From: Mangifera indica
Lineage: Eukaryota; Streptophyta; Magnoliopsida; Sapindales; Anacardiaceae
DNA length: 64,000 nt
Assembly (NCBI RefSeq): GCF_011075055.1
Contig: NC_058149.1
Coordinates: 5,586,449-5,650,448 of the forward strand
Direction: 5' to 3'
Shown piece by piece: positions 47,601 through 60,386 of this stretch. Position 1 is the first letter of the stretch. The number at the start of each line of letters is the position of its first letter. The notes under the pieces were generated by a model, which did no database searches, was not told where the DNA came from, and worked only from the letters and a program-made list of their open reading frames with translations. A program made the translations under genes and the position numbers.

Positions 47601-50600
47601 ATTGATTCAGATAACTCATCACATATTTGTCAGCAATTGTTTCATATTCCTACGTATTCATCTCAATTAAGTAACCAAAAGGTTCCATCAAAAAATTTGG
47701 CATCAGATACAATCAGCTTTGGTAAAACGAGAATAAGTTGTAAATCAAAGATCACAATCTATTGATAACTAATTTCATCTCACCCATGTTACTCATTTAA
47801 GTAACTTCTTTCACCCAATTTTCAACCACATTTGATTAGTTCCCTTATTTTAAATAGTTGTTTTTTCTGATTTTCCCAAATGACAAGCAAAGTTTAAATT
47901 TTTGGACTAGAAAATAGCATTAATAAGGCTAAGAACTTGCTAAAAGGTACCAGAAGTGCCATGCACCCAGGCCTAGTAGACAAATTGGTTAACACAACCA
48001 AAATCCAAGACTATTTGTTTGAGGAAAATTCACTTTTCAGGAATGCAGCTCATACGGCTAGGAGAGTTCAGAATGTTAATGATAATTTGGCTCCCACAAT
48101 AAATAATAAACCCCTTAGGAGTCAATACAGCATTTGAAAATAAGTTTAAGAAAGCAATGTAGGTCAACTAAAGTTCTGAATCCAGAACATTGGAATGTTG
48201 TACTTGGATACCAACGATATTATCAAACATGTAGGATGGAGCCAGCATGGTCCTTTTGAAATAAAGGACTTCATTAGGTTTTTTATGTGATCCATAGAAG
48301 AGCAAGAACATGTGATTCAATAATGAAGGACTATGATAAGAGTGTGATAGGCTAGATAGCATTAAAAACATTGACAATAGATGCTAGCGTTGGATTTGAA
48401 CCGAGCTTGTTCAAACTCGAGCTTGAGTTCGGCTCAAACGAGACATAAATGAACCCGAGGTTGAGCTACATAGTTGAGCAACTCGTGCGGCTCATGAGCC
48501 AAGCCGCTTGTGTCATAATAATAATTTTAAAGTGAATAATGCATTTCACTTTAAAATTTTCATTAGTCAAAGAACTAAAAAGACAATACTTCTTTACAGA
48601 CCATCATTGCTAAATTAAGAGCCATAATTTCCCCTGAAACTAAATAGATAACTGACAGCAAGATTTATGCTGCACTTGTAGAAAAAGATTACAACCTAAT
48701 TTCAAACTCAGCATAATAAGATTGATTCAGATAACTCATCACATATTTGTCAGCAATTGTTTCATATTCCTACGTATTCATCTCAATTAAGTAACCAAAA
48801 GGTTCCATCAAAAAATTTGGCATCAGATACAATCAGCTTTGGTAAAACGAGAATAAGTTGTAAATCAAAGATCACAATCTATTGATAACTAATTTCATCT
48901 CACCCATGTTACTCATTTAAGTAACTTCTTTCACCCAATTTTCAACCACATTTGATTAGTTCCCTTATTTTAAATAGTTGTTTTTTCTGATTTTCCCAAA
49001 TGACAAGCAAAGTTTAAATTTTTGGACTAGAAAATAGCATTAATAAGGCTAAGAACTTGCTAAAAGGTACCAGAAGTGCCATGCACCCAGGCCTAGTAGA
49101 CAAATTGGTTAACACAACCAAAATCCAAGACTATTTGTTTGAGGAAAATTCACTTTTCAGGAATGCAGCTCATACGGCTAGGAGAGTTCAGAATGTTAAT
49201 GATAATTTGGCTCCCACAATAAATAATAAACCCCTTAGGAGTCAATACAGCATTTGAAAATAAGTTTAAGAAAGCAATGTAGGTCAACTAAAGTTCTGAA
49301 TCCAGAACATTGGAATGTTGTACTTGGATACCAACGATATTATCAAACATGTAGGATGGAGCCAGCATGGTCCTTTTGAAATAAAGGACTTCATTAGGTT
49401 TTTTATGTGATCCATAGAAGAGCAAGAACATGTGATTCAATAATGAAGGACTATGATAAGAGTGTGATAGGCTAGATAGCATTAAAAACATTGACAATAG
49501 ATGCTAGCGTTGGATTTGAACCGAGCTTGTTCAAACTCGAGCTTGAGTTCGGCTCAAACGAGACATAAATGAACCCGAGGTTGAGCTACATAGTTGAGCA
49601 ACTCGTGCGGCTCATGAGCCAAGCCGCTTGTGTCATAATAATAATTTTAAAGTGAATAATGCATTTCACTTTAAAATTTTCATTAGTCAAAGAACTAAAA
49701 AGACAATACTTCTTTACAGACCATCATTGCTAAATTAAGAGCCATAATTTCCCCTGAAACTAAATAGATAACTGACAGCAAGATTTATGCTGCACTTGTA
49801 GAAAAAGATTACAACCTAATTTCAAACTCAGCATAATAAGATTGATTCAGATAACTCATCACATATTTGTCAGCAATTGTTTCATATTCCTACGTATTCA
49901 TCTCAATTAAGTAACCAAAAGGTTCCATCAAAAAATTTGGCATCAGATACAATCAGCTTTGGTAAAACGAGAATAAGTTGTAAATCAAAGATCACAATCT
50001 ATTGATAACTAATTTCATCTCACCCATGTTACTCATTTAAGTAACTTCTTTCACCCAATTTTCAACCACATTTGATTAGTTCCCTTATTTTAAATAGTTG
50101 TTTTTTCTGATTTTCCCAAATGACAAGCAAAGTTTAAATTTTTGGACTAGAAAATAGCATTAATAAGGCTAAGAACTTGCTAAAAGGTACCAGAAGTGCC
50201 ATGCACCCAGGCCTAGTAGACAAATTGGTTAACACAACCAAAATCCAAGACTATTTGTTTGAGGAAAATTCACTTTTCAGGAATGCAGCTCATACGGCTA
50301 GGAGAGTTCAGAATGTTAATGATAATTTGGCTCCCACAATAAATAATAAACCCCTTAGGAGTCAATACAGCATTTGAAAATAAGTTTAAGAAAGCAATGT
50401 AGGTCAACTAAAGTTCTGAATCCAGAACATTGGAATGTTGTACTTGGATACCAACGATATTATCAAACATGTAGGATGGAGCCAGCATGGTCCTTTTGAA
50501 ATAAAGGACTTCATTAGGTTTTTTATGTGATCCATAGAAGAGCAAGAACATGTGATTCAATAATGAAGGACTATGATAAGAGTGTGATAGGCTAGATAGC

Positions 50601-53600
50601 ATTAAAAACATTGACAATAGATGCTAGCGTTGGATTTGAACCGAGCTTGTTCAAACTCGAGCTTGAGTTCGGCTCAAACGAGACATAAATGAACCCGAGG
50701 TTGAGCTACATAGTTGAGCAACTCGTGCGGCTCATGAGCCAAGCCGCTTGTGTCATAATAATAATTTTAAAGTGAATAATGCATTTCACTTTAAAATTTT
50801 CATTAGTCAAAGAACTAAAAAGACAATACTTCTTTACAGACCATCATTGCTAAATTAAGAGCCATAATTTCCCCTGAAACTAAATAGATAACTGACAGCA
50901 AGATTTATGCTGCACTTGTAGAAAAAGATTACAACCTAATTTCAAACTCAGCATAATAAGATTGATTCAGATAACTCATCACATATTTGTCAGCAATTGT
51001 TTCATATTCCTACGTATTCATCTCAATTAAGTAACCAAAAGGTTCCATCAAAAAATTTGGCATCAGATACAATCAGCTTTGGTAAAACGAGAATAAGTTG
51101 TAAATCAAAGATCACAATCTATTGATAACTAATTTCATCTCACCCATGTTACTCATTTAAGTAACTTCTTTCACCCAATTTTCAACCACATTTGATTAGT
51201 TCCCTTATTTTAAATAGTTGTTTTTTCTGATTTTCCCAAATGACAAGCAAAGTTTAAATTTTTGGACTAGAAAATAGCATTAATAAGGCTAAGAACTTGC
51301 TAAAAGGTACCAGAAGTGCCATGCACCCAGGCCTAGTAGACAAATTGGTTAACACAACCAAAATCCAAGACTATTTGTTTGAGGAAAATTCACTTTTCAG
51401 GAATGCAGCTCATACGGCTAGGAGAGTTCAGAATGTTAATGATAATTTGGCTCCCACAATAAATAATAAACCCCTTAGGAGTCAATACAGCATTTGAAAA
51501 TAAGTTTAAGAAAGCAATGTAGGTCAACTAAAGTTCTGAATCCAGAACATTGGAATGTTGTACTTGGATACCAACGATATTATCAAACATGTAGGATGGA
51601 GCCAGCATGGTCCTTTTGAAATAAAGGACTTCATTAGGTTTTTTATGTGATCCATAGAAGAGCAAGAACATGTGATTCAATAATGAAGGACTATGATAAG
51701 AGTGTGATAGGCTAGATAGCATTAAAAACATTGACAATAGATGCTAGCGTTGGATTTGAACCGAGCTTGTTCAAACTCGAGCTTGAGTTCGGCTCAAACG
51801 AGACATAAATGAACCCGAGGTTGAGCTACATAGTTGAGCAACTCGTGCGGCTCATGAGCCAAGCCGCTTGTGTCATAATAATAATTTTAAAGTGAATAAT
51901 GCATTTCACTTTAAAATTTTCATTAGTCAAAGAACTAAAAAGACAATACTTCTTTACAGACCATCATTGCTAAATTAAGAGCCATAATTTCCCCTGAAAC
52001 TAAATAGATAACTGACAGCAAGATTTATGCTGCACTTGTAGAAAAAGATTACAACCTAATTTCAAACTCAGCATAATAAGATTGATTCAGATAACTCATC
52101 ACATATTTGTCAGCAATTGTTTCATATTCCTACGTATTCATCTCAATTAAGTAACCAAAAGGTTCCATCAAAAAATTTGGCATCAGATACAATCAGCTTT
52201 GGTAAAACGAGAATAAGTTGTAAATCAAAGATCACAATCTATTGATAACTAATTTCATCTCACCCATGTTACTCATTTAAGTAACTTCTTTCACCCAATT
52301 TTCAACCACATTTGATTAGTTCCCTTATTTTAAATAGTTGTTTTTTCTGATTTTCCCAAATGACAAGCAAAGTTTAAATTTTTGGACTAGAAAATAGCAT
52401 TAATAAGGCTAAGAACTTGCTAAAAGGTACCAGAAGTGCCATGCACCCAGGCCTAGTAGACAAATTGGTTAACACAACCAAAATCCAAGACTATTTGTTT
52501 GAGGAAAATTCACTTTTCAGGAATGCAGCTCATACGGCTAGGAGAGTTCAGAATGTTAATGATAATTTGGCTCCCACAATAAATAATAAACCCCTTAGGA
52601 GTCAATACAGCATTTGAAAATAAGTTTAAGAAAGCAATGTAGGTCAACTAAAGTTCTGAATCCAGAACATTGGAATGTTGTACTTGGATACCAACGATAT
52701 TATCAAACATGTAGGATGGAGCCAGCATGGTCCTTTTGAAATAAAGGACTTCATTAGGTTTTTTATGTGATCCATAGAAGAGCAAGAACATGTGATTCAA
52801 TAATGAAGGACTATGATAAGAGTGTGATAGGCTAGATAGCATTAAAAACATTGACAATAGATGCTAGCGTTGGATTTGAACCGAGCTTGTTCAAACTCGA
52901 GCTTGAGTTCGGCTCAAACGAGACATAAATGAACCCGAGGTTGAGCTACATAGTTGAGCAACTCGTGCGGCTCATGAGCCAAGCCGCTTGTGTCATAATA
53001 ATAATTTTAAAGTGAATAATGCATTTCACTTTAAAATTTTCATTAGTCAAAGAACTAAAAAGACAATACTTCTTTACAGACCATCAAGAAGCTGGACAAG
53101 CACCCACTTAGAATTAAGAAATGAAGAACCATCGCTCCAACTTCAAGACTAGTGGAACAAACCATTTTCTAATATGAGATGCTAAACAATTTGAGAATCA
53201 ATATTAAATAAAAGAATATATAAAATTTGATATGTCATCCAACCAAAACCTACTCCTATACAGAAGAAAAAACTTGCAAACTTAGTGAGAATTACTGATC
53301 ATTTTGGTATTCAGCAACCCAGGGAATCATTAATGAAATTACATAGAAGGTATAGGCAAACTAGTGCAGGAAATATATCAATATCTATATCCACATTACA
53401 GCAACTGCAACAACTGGTATGCGAACAAATCTTTCACAATTGAGAAAATGAAGTCACAGTAAAAGGATACTGCATATACTGTAGTGAAATAGGTGCCAAA
53501 CAAGTTAAGGAATTAGTCACCTGATGTCTGAAACAGAGAAATAGGTGTGATAAGCGAAAGTGAATGTAAATGGCTTTCCATCAGCATTAGTATTCCTGAT

Positions 53601-56600
53601 GCGAGATGTCAACATCAAATCTCCACCAGGACCCAAAGCTACCCTCAGGCGAAACTCAAAACTAGAAAAGAGACAGAAAAATGGTTAAAGTTTACTGAAA
53701 TTCATGCTGTAAAGGAATTTTAAAATCTGACAAGTAACTATCCATCATGTATGAATATCAGAACATGATTGAATATCCAAGTATTTACCTGTGAGGCCAG
53801 ATTTTCAAATCTTCTTCAGACGGCCTAAGGATCAAATCAATAAAAGCATTATTTGAGGGATTTGTTGGGAAAGGATACAGGTCATCGTCCACAGTCCAGA
53901 ACCTATTTCTAGCAAATCCATGCTGCTCTAGAGAGCCATGATTGCTAAACTGCATATAGGAAATAAGTTTGTTAAAGAGATGAAAGTAATGAAAAGTAGT
54001 AAGAAGTACAGCCTAGGCAACCACATACCTGTGGAAAGCATATTGGAATTCCTCCACGAACTGCTTTTGGTGGCTTATATATAGCCTGTGCAAGACAAAA
54101 TATCTTCATTTTCTGATAACTTCAATTTGCAAACAAAATGAACTAAAAGATAAACATACAAATCTGAAAATTGAAATAAAAAGAAAAGATGCCAATGTAT
54201 ATATTTTAGCCCCTTTATCACCATCAAAATGCTGGACATTAGTATTTCATGGTGCCAATTCATGTCTCAAAGACCAATAAAGATAACTTTAGGAGGTATT
54301 TTCAAACCTTAAAGCATTGATCAACACAATCACAATGTGAAAACCAGCCAAATACTTTATCAGTGAAAAGGTATGACCTTATAGAGAAGATTGAAGAGAA
54401 AAAGAAAACTGAAAAACAACCCAAGAAAAATAAGATTTTATGTCTTTGTAAAATGCTATAACCATGAACAGCCCAAAAACATCCCCCAGTATGTGATAAT
54501 GGCTTATAAACAAGCAAGCAATGCAGGTTTATCAAGTACTTGAAATTATAGCAAAGGCTAATTGGCAGTAAAATGAATGCAACATCAAAGACAGGAAGAC
54601 CTAATTTTTTGCAATACACTACTATTACAATTCTTGAGATGTGTTTGAACACTATATGAACCAAGTTATAATCATAATGTGTACGTTGTGGAGGGCCAGA
54701 ACTTCTCATGACAAAAAATATTGCAGTAGAAATATATACATTACAGAACCACAATAACGCCATTGTAAAAATTCTGAATCAGCATGCTTGGAATGATGGT
54801 CAATGCTTGAATTATTCAAAGGATCTAAAAACTGGAATTCAGACACATCAAACTAGGAGATATGACAAATAGACAATTATAACATTTCCAGATCATCATT
54901 CAATGAGGCCTGTTATGGCAGTTAATACTTCAACACCCCCAACTTGGTGTATGGACAAATTCATGAAGAATGCGTGCCCCTTAGGTGATGTTAAAATGAT
55001 ACATTAAAGCATAAGAATGGCCCATACAATTTTCAGCCTCTGCTTCCTACGCCATTTAACTTCTAGAAAGAACTCTTTTATCATACCAGAAATCCTCCAA
55101 GTTCTCCTAAAGTTCACCAACCACTAAGTTGGAGCCAATATCAAACTCCACAACCTTAACTACTTAGTCTCAAAATAAGCCTATATGCAATTAGATAAAT
55201 AGATGAAAAATTTTGTAAAACTGTTCAGTTAGATTATTGTGTAGCACCTTGTCACTGGAAAAACAATCATTTTTTCCCATAGCATACAATAGAAAACCAA
55301 TATAGTTATCATTACAATATCCATAGCACCTTACTACTGACAAAAAGCAACTCCTCGCCATGGTCATTCTTCCAAGATGTCACGTGACCCCCATACAAAT
55401 ACACCTGGAAAACTCAAAAAGAAAAAAAAAAAAGAATATGGTAAGAAAAGAAAAAAAAGGATTTTGGAAAAATTCTTGCAACCTTAAAATTTATAAATGA
55501 TAAAATAAAATAAAAAGAAATGGGAATGATAAAAATTAAACTATGCCAGATAATTCCAAATCTCTGTCAACAAAAAGATAATAATAAGGCAACAAGGAAG
55601 TGAGAAAGGGGGATTGTGCATTCAGAAAATTGTTGAATCTTATCAAGCACCTTCTCTCAGCTAAACTTCTTCCATTGTGTTTGGTCCCTTATCACAAATC
55701 TTAGATTTTGCAATTTTTCCATTTAACAGGCGAAATTTTCAATTCTGACAAGAAAATAATATGTGTAAAACTTCCTAAAATAGACAAGATCAGTTACTAA
55801 CAAGGTACTGCAAGACCAGATTTTGATCCTAGGAAATAAAAATCCCTCTGATCCCAAAAGAAAAAAACAATCTGGACAGACTCAGCAGGAAAAAACATAG
55901 TATTTTCAGTTAAAATCAAGTTTGATATAGAAAACCAGCTCAATTAACATTGCAGCAGAAGATCCAGAAGATGCTGCCAGGAAACACCTTCAACCAGATA
56001 ACATACGTCAGATTGTATCAGCACCATATTTGAGATCATTCTTTGCACCATTAAAAGATCTTTCCAGTAGTTAAAAGAGTTTATTTCTGAGTATCTTGAG
56101 AAAATATTTAGCAGCTTCTATTTAGAAACCTTTATACATACATACATACATATATATATATATATTTCAGATGAATGCCTTACAAAAAAGCACTTTTACT
56201 CAAAGCCAGTTAAAAGCAACTTCTACAACAAAATTATGGCTCCACTAAAACAGGAAGTTGCAGTTGGAAAAATAGCATTAACACAACAATCAATTTCACA
56301 TGATATTGACACAGTATTTGATAACGTTCTGTACACCATTATGGCCTTTTTTCAAGTGGCTAAAAGTGCTTTTCTGTGCGTTTTGGATAAAATTTGAAAG
56401 GCACTCTATTTAAACCTTCGTATGTTCTGTTCCAGCAATGCTTTTTGAGTATTTTTACAAAATCCCTTTTACTCAAAACCAGTTAAAAAACACTGCCTAG
56501 AAAGGAATTGCCAAAAAAGGATTGAACACTATCAGATGGTGCTTTTTCCATAATTTCCAGAAAAACACTTTTTAACAGCAATTTCTCCAGAAAATTTGTC

Positions 56601-57061
56601 CGTGTACTTTTACAAAAACCCCTTATACTCATAAACAATTTTTCCAAAAGCATTCCCAAGCACAGCCTAAGAAACCCAGCTAAGAGGTACAAACAAGCTC
56701 ACATTCTCTCCTCCAGATCTGAAACAACGAAATCAAACAAAGCAACACATAACCTCACAAACTAGCTAACTTAATACTAACAATTCAAAATTAAATAAAC
56801 TGGGTATCAACTAAATCGAACATAACAAGTGATCCAGATTAAGTATGCCTATCAAGAAATAGCAGTAGAAATGAAAAAGGGAAAAAAGAAAAACAAGTGA
56901 ATAACATGAAACGACGTAGTTTCAGGTACCTCAGCAGAACTGCCGCGGGGGTCTCGCAGAATGACCTTCTCAAGGCCATTAATGCCTTTGGATAGCTCAA
57001 CTGGTATCTTCTCGCCCGACATAACTGCCAAGTAGTCTTTGTTGAAATCCGATCGAGCCAT
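44628..57061 (-). CDS. Putative glucose-6-phosphate 1-epimerase (aldose 1-epimerase family), 8 exons
   Basis: Exons on the minus strand: 57061-56930, 55404-55330, 54085-54029, 53949-53789, 53661-53521, 46067-45965, 45879-45780, 44842-44628 (TGA at 44630-44628). All seven introns are GT-AG and the phases match, giving 327 residues, close to plant relatives of 300-330. The enzyme interconverts alpha and beta hexose 6-phosphates, presumably in the cytosol; no signal peptide is seen. Recognised stretches: LEKVILRDPRGSSAE (30-44), VYLYGGHVTSWKN (45-57), AVRGGIPICFPQFSNHG (77-93), LEQHGFARNRFW (95-106), FAYHTYFSVSDI (177-188), WNPWDKKA (259-266), HMLCVEAAAI (279-288) and GEEWRGRQEL (297-306). By analogy with yeast YMR099c, His180 and Glu284 are the likely catalytic pair. 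The start is the first ATG giving the conserved N terminus; an out-of-frame ATG lies just upstream. Intron 5 is expanded to 7453 bp by a tandem array. Confidence 0.93.
47274..47397. repeat. GAGCTTG/GGCTCA-rich module in each array unit
   Basis: A stretch dense in GAGCTTG, CTCGAGC and GGCTCA words with much higher GC content than its surroundings. It recurs every 1120 bp. Similar GAGCTCG-rich stretches occur in plant DNA transposons as far as I recall; I cannot assign it to one. No terminal inverted repeats or target duplication could be found. Confidence 0.6.
47403..47438. repeat. 36-base palindrome in unit 1 (repeated in all six units)
   Basis: AATTTTAAAGTGAA, an eight-base spacer, then TTCACTTTAAAATT. 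The 14-base arms are perfectly complementary. It repeats at +1120 intervals (48523, 49643, 50763, 51883, 53003). Confidence 0.9.
56133..56166. repeat. (CATA)n/(TA)n microsatellite in intron 1
   Basis: A run of CATA units followed by TA units within intron 1 of the epimerase gene. Confidence 0.85.
56170..56670. repeat. Possible MITE-like repeat in intron 1
   Basis: Several AAAAGCACTTTT / AAGTGCTTTT words in both orientations and repeated TTTTACTCAAAACCAGTTAAAA-like stretches (about 56188, 56465). This suggests one or two small, decayed inverted-repeat elements. Ends not resolved. Confidence 0.3.
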
Positions 57062-57571
57062 GCAGTAAGCTGCGCATGTATATAGAGTGATTCACATTGT
57101 CCCACCCAAAGTTTGGCCTGAACACTATTTCATCCACCCAACTTTTAAATCACACATTACCACCCAAAATTACAACACTATTGTGTTTGTATTTCCAAAT
57201 TGCCGGAAACCGGTAAGGCAGCCAAATACAATTTAAAATTCAACAAACAACCCGAAAACTCCGTTTTGGTCCCTAAGGGCTATAAAACACACTTTAACCC
57301 CAAAGACCCCCCAAGACGTGAAACCCTCAATCCTGAATTTAGACCAAATTCATCTCAAATAATCCTATAAATCCAAAATTCGATCAACTCCTCTATTGAT
57401 GAGGGACCAAGGCATGGAATGAAAGCAAGGCTAAGACATGAAAATAAATGAGGTCAATAGAAAATCTAAGGTAAGAGGGCAATTGGGTGAAAAAAGCAAA
57501 TAAAGAAAAGAATGATATTAATGATATTGAAAACTCTTGACAAGAGGTTGGTAAGGTGGAAAACAATAAAA
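57062..57571 (-). promoter_or_regulatory. Upstream region of the epimerase gene
   Basis: The presumed promoter and 5' UTR lie here. The only TATA-like word close by (about 57076-57085) is some 17 bases from the start codon, too near for a normal transcript leader, so I do not call it the TATA box. Nothing else recognised. Confidence 0.4.
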
Positions 57572-57736
57572 CTATGTGCACCTATTTTTCGTACACAATT
57601 TGTGTACACAGATAAAGTGTTATCATGTGATTGGATGTTTCTTTATCATATGATGATACATGTTTTAAAATAACCTAATTACATGATGACACATTACTGT
57701 GTACATAAATTATGTATCAAAAATGGGTACACATAG
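57572..57736. mobile_element. 165-bp MITE with long terminal inverted repeats
   Basis: Left end CTATGTGCACCTATTTTT, right end (reverse complement) CTATGTGTACCCATTTTT. The inverted similarity continues inward for about 60 bases, including AATTTGTGTACACAG versus AATTTATGTACACAG, then ATCATGTGATTGG versus ATCATGTAATTAGG. It is nearly a complete fold-back element with no coding capacity. No convincing target duplication was found, so the superfamily is not assigned. Confidence 0.8.
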
Positions 57737-58530
57737 CATTGCTCTGTGGAAAATACTAAAGAAGATGAAGAAACAAACCAATGTGGAAATGATGATGTGG
57801 CAACCAAATACAACATAGCAACATGGTTGGTATGACATGGCAAAACAATATGGCTTGCTTATATGGCATGAGGTGGCATGTTCTCTAGTTGTAAAGAGTT
57901 TAATTTAATTAAACATTCCTAATGTTATTGAGTATTTCATTTTAAGTCAATTTCTTATTATTTTGGGTTTAATTATTAAGTCTTTAAAGAGTCATATTTT
58001 GAGTTTAAAAATATTTTGTGTTTACGAAGTTATTAAATATAATAAAGAATTTTTAAGAATATTTATTTAAGAAAACTCAATTTTAATTAAGAGACTATTA
58101 ATATTATTGTCTAGAATCATAGTAACCTAGAATTTAGAATTAATTAATAATTTTAATTCTAGTTAAACTAGTATTATATTTTAATAAGTTTTTTATTTTA
58201 GCAGAGTTAGGATTTTTATTTTAATTAGGAGAGTCATTATCCTATATAAAAGGTTTAAGTCATTATATTCAGTTCAGTTAACAATTCAATTCAAGCTATC
58301 AATAAAATTTTTATTTGAGTTTTCTTAAGAATTCATTTGCAATGATTGTATGAATTCTTGTTATCTTTTTACGTCTGTTGAACGATATCACAACTCCATC
58401 AACATTTGTCATTAAAGTCTTGTCTTAAGATGGCTAGGCATATAAAAGATATGGAGAGGAGTTTGTTCTACCCAACTACATAATCTGATGACTCACAATG
58501 CAAAAGAACCTTTTGTTACTGTATGTCTTA
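57737..58530. repeat. LTR-like sequence
   Basis: Contains CCTATATAAAAGG (about 58232) followed by the AATTCAAGCTATCAATAAAATTTT stretch (in parts), a layout typical of a copia LTR promoter and R/U5. A possible LTR runs from TGTGGAAAATAC (57744) to CATCAACA (about 58406). I found no matching 5-base duplication or internal domain. From about 58410 to 58530 nothing is recognised. Confidence 0.4.
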
Positions 58531-60386
58531 AGAGCCATTCATGTTGTTGGTTTTGGGGCATTTGATCTTATACGTACATTTATCATGACTTATTAATAAA
58601 AGAAATAGTCTTTTTGTTCATTTGCATAAGTTGTTTTCTTCAATTGTGATAGTATAAAATATGTATGTGAATTGTCCAAATGACTCACTTAATATACCAA
58701 ATGAGTCATCAAATTGTTCCTTAGAACGTGACATAACTTGGGCAATTATATCACATAGTGGATATATCAAATACCTCTATTGAATGTCATGAAATGACAT
58801 TAGTATAGATGACGATGATGGACATATCATTAGGGTATTGGTATGGATCAAAAGTTAGAGAACCATTTTTTGAACATAACCAATAACAATAAGTCACATG
58901 GTTATTAAATTATAGCGAATGATTTATCGTAAAACATACTAGTGTACAAAGTAATCCTTTGATCTGAGACATCATAGTCAAATCTGATACGGATAAATGT
59001 GATTCATGTGGTGTGTAAGGATAGGGTTAACCACATCTTGTACAACAAACCATATTAGTCATGTGTTATTTGTATATGGAAATGAATGATGATCAACATG
59101 GGATTAGTTGACTCAAAAAGTATTGGGTTTTGAATATCTACTGATTCAATTCAGATCTAAGTTTTGAAGTGAAAGTCAATAAATATTGGAAATCGAATCT
59201 CTAGTCAGAGTGTAATATGAGTCATACGAATGATGTTTTCAAATATTTAAATTGATGATTCGTATAGAATCAAAATTAGGGTTTTGACAATTCATGAATT
59301 TGAAATCGATCTAAATTAGATAACAAAAGGATAATACCTATACAAAACATACGATTGGAGATATTAAGTTTGATGAAGTATTTATTTATCGTGGTTTAAG
59401 AGCTATAATACATTATTAGATGTTTACCATAGTCATTGAGTTTTTTAATACATTTTCAAATCGTTCAAAAGAAGACTTATGGCTACACTATAGTGAACCT
59501 AAAAAGTCACACCAATAAGTCAAGCTTTCGAGAGAGAGAGGATTAATTATCCATGGTTGGTTAGCTTTTTTCCAAAGATAATAAAATCATATCAATGTTA
59601 TATGGGTGCAAAAGAATATTTCAAAAGTTAAAGTGTTAGTAAGATAGATTTTAGGTGGCTAAAATGTATAGTTGATATATTTGCATGGGCTTAATTTGAA
59701 ATTACATACTAGCCACCAATATAAAATAAAACAAACTATTGTATTTTAGTAATTTAACTTCATTTTACACAAAATCTCTCTCATTCTAAAAGTTCAAATC
59801 TCTTTACTCTCTCTAAAGCACTTGACCAAAGACTTGCTCTTGCTTGGTGGTGCAACCTTTTGGAGGTTTTTCAAATGAAGAGCTTGATCCATCATCCTTT
59901 ATCCCTATAGAAGGCAAAAAAGTAGGTAAATTTCCTAACTTTCTTTGGTTGTTTTTGCATGCATTGATTCTTTCTCTCTTGTTCATGTTATAGGGATTTT
60001 GTGGTCTTCAACAATGGAATAATCATATTAAAATTTTAATTTTATATCAAATAATGTGCAAAACCCTTTTCTAGATCATCTTCATAGAAAGATTAATTCA
60101 CAAACATAAAGTGTTTGTTAAATATGTTTGTGTGGGCAGTCACTTCGTCTTTCATTGGTAGAGAGAGGTCACAAAGAAGTCATTATTAGTATCAAGCGTA
60201 GGTCTACTCTTTAGTATCCACATGAAGTAGTAACTATGAAGGCTCAATTATACTCGTGGCTTGCTAGAACCAGATGACAGCTTTAAGTGAGAGGGAAGGA
60301 AAATATTTATCTATAGTGGCTAAGGTTGAATAAATTTTATAGTATATATATTTTTTAATTAAAAAGAGAAATAGGCATGTATATAT
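58531..60386 (-). repeat. Dispersed repeat family E, copy 3, opposite orientation
   Basis: About 59060-60000 is the reverse complement of 30750-29745, including the TTGGTGTGACTTTTTAGGTTCAC-like stretch (in parts) and the CTTCAAATGAAGAGCTTGATCC region. Sequence from 58531 (TGTTGGTTTTGGGGC) may be the same element's edge. 60100-60386 has no recognised content. No coding region. Confidence 0.55.

Larger units (their letters stand above)
46364..53083. repeat. Six near-identical 1120-bp tandem units inside intron 5
   Basis: Units start at 46364, 47484, 48604, 49724, 50844 and 51964, each exactly 1120 bp. The only difference I found is G at 47469 in unit 1 against C in units 2-6. Each unit contains, in plus-strand order: AT-rich intron-like sequence, a 66-codon open frame on the plus strand, a 69-codon frame on the minus strand, a GAGCTTG/GGCTCA-rich module and a 36-base perfect-arm hairpin. 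The two frames are identical in all units, but that follows from DNA identity and is not evidence of coding. The array begins after CCATC and each unit ends before TCATTGC (or TCAAGAAG at the far end), so a short CCATC/TCA word lies at the junctions. Confidence 0.97.
46068..53520 (-). other. Expanded intron 5 of the epimerase gene
   Basis: The donor follows exon 5 at 53521 (AG|GTGACT) and the acceptor precedes exon 6 at 46067 (CTCAG|T). Of 7453 bp, 6720 bp are the six-unit tandem array. The unique flanks are 53084-53520 and 46068-46363. The other introns are 1525, 1244, 79, 127, 85 and 937 bp. Confidence 0.9.

Noticed and set aside
54302..54763. A 153-codon open frame on the minus strand in intron 2 of the epimerase gene
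   Set aside because: It lies entirely within an intron defined by in-phase exons on both sides, has no recognised domain, and its composition matches intron sequence.
57076..57085. TATA box of the epimerase gene
   Set aside because: It is only about 17 bases from the start codon, which leaves no room for a normal transcript start and leader.
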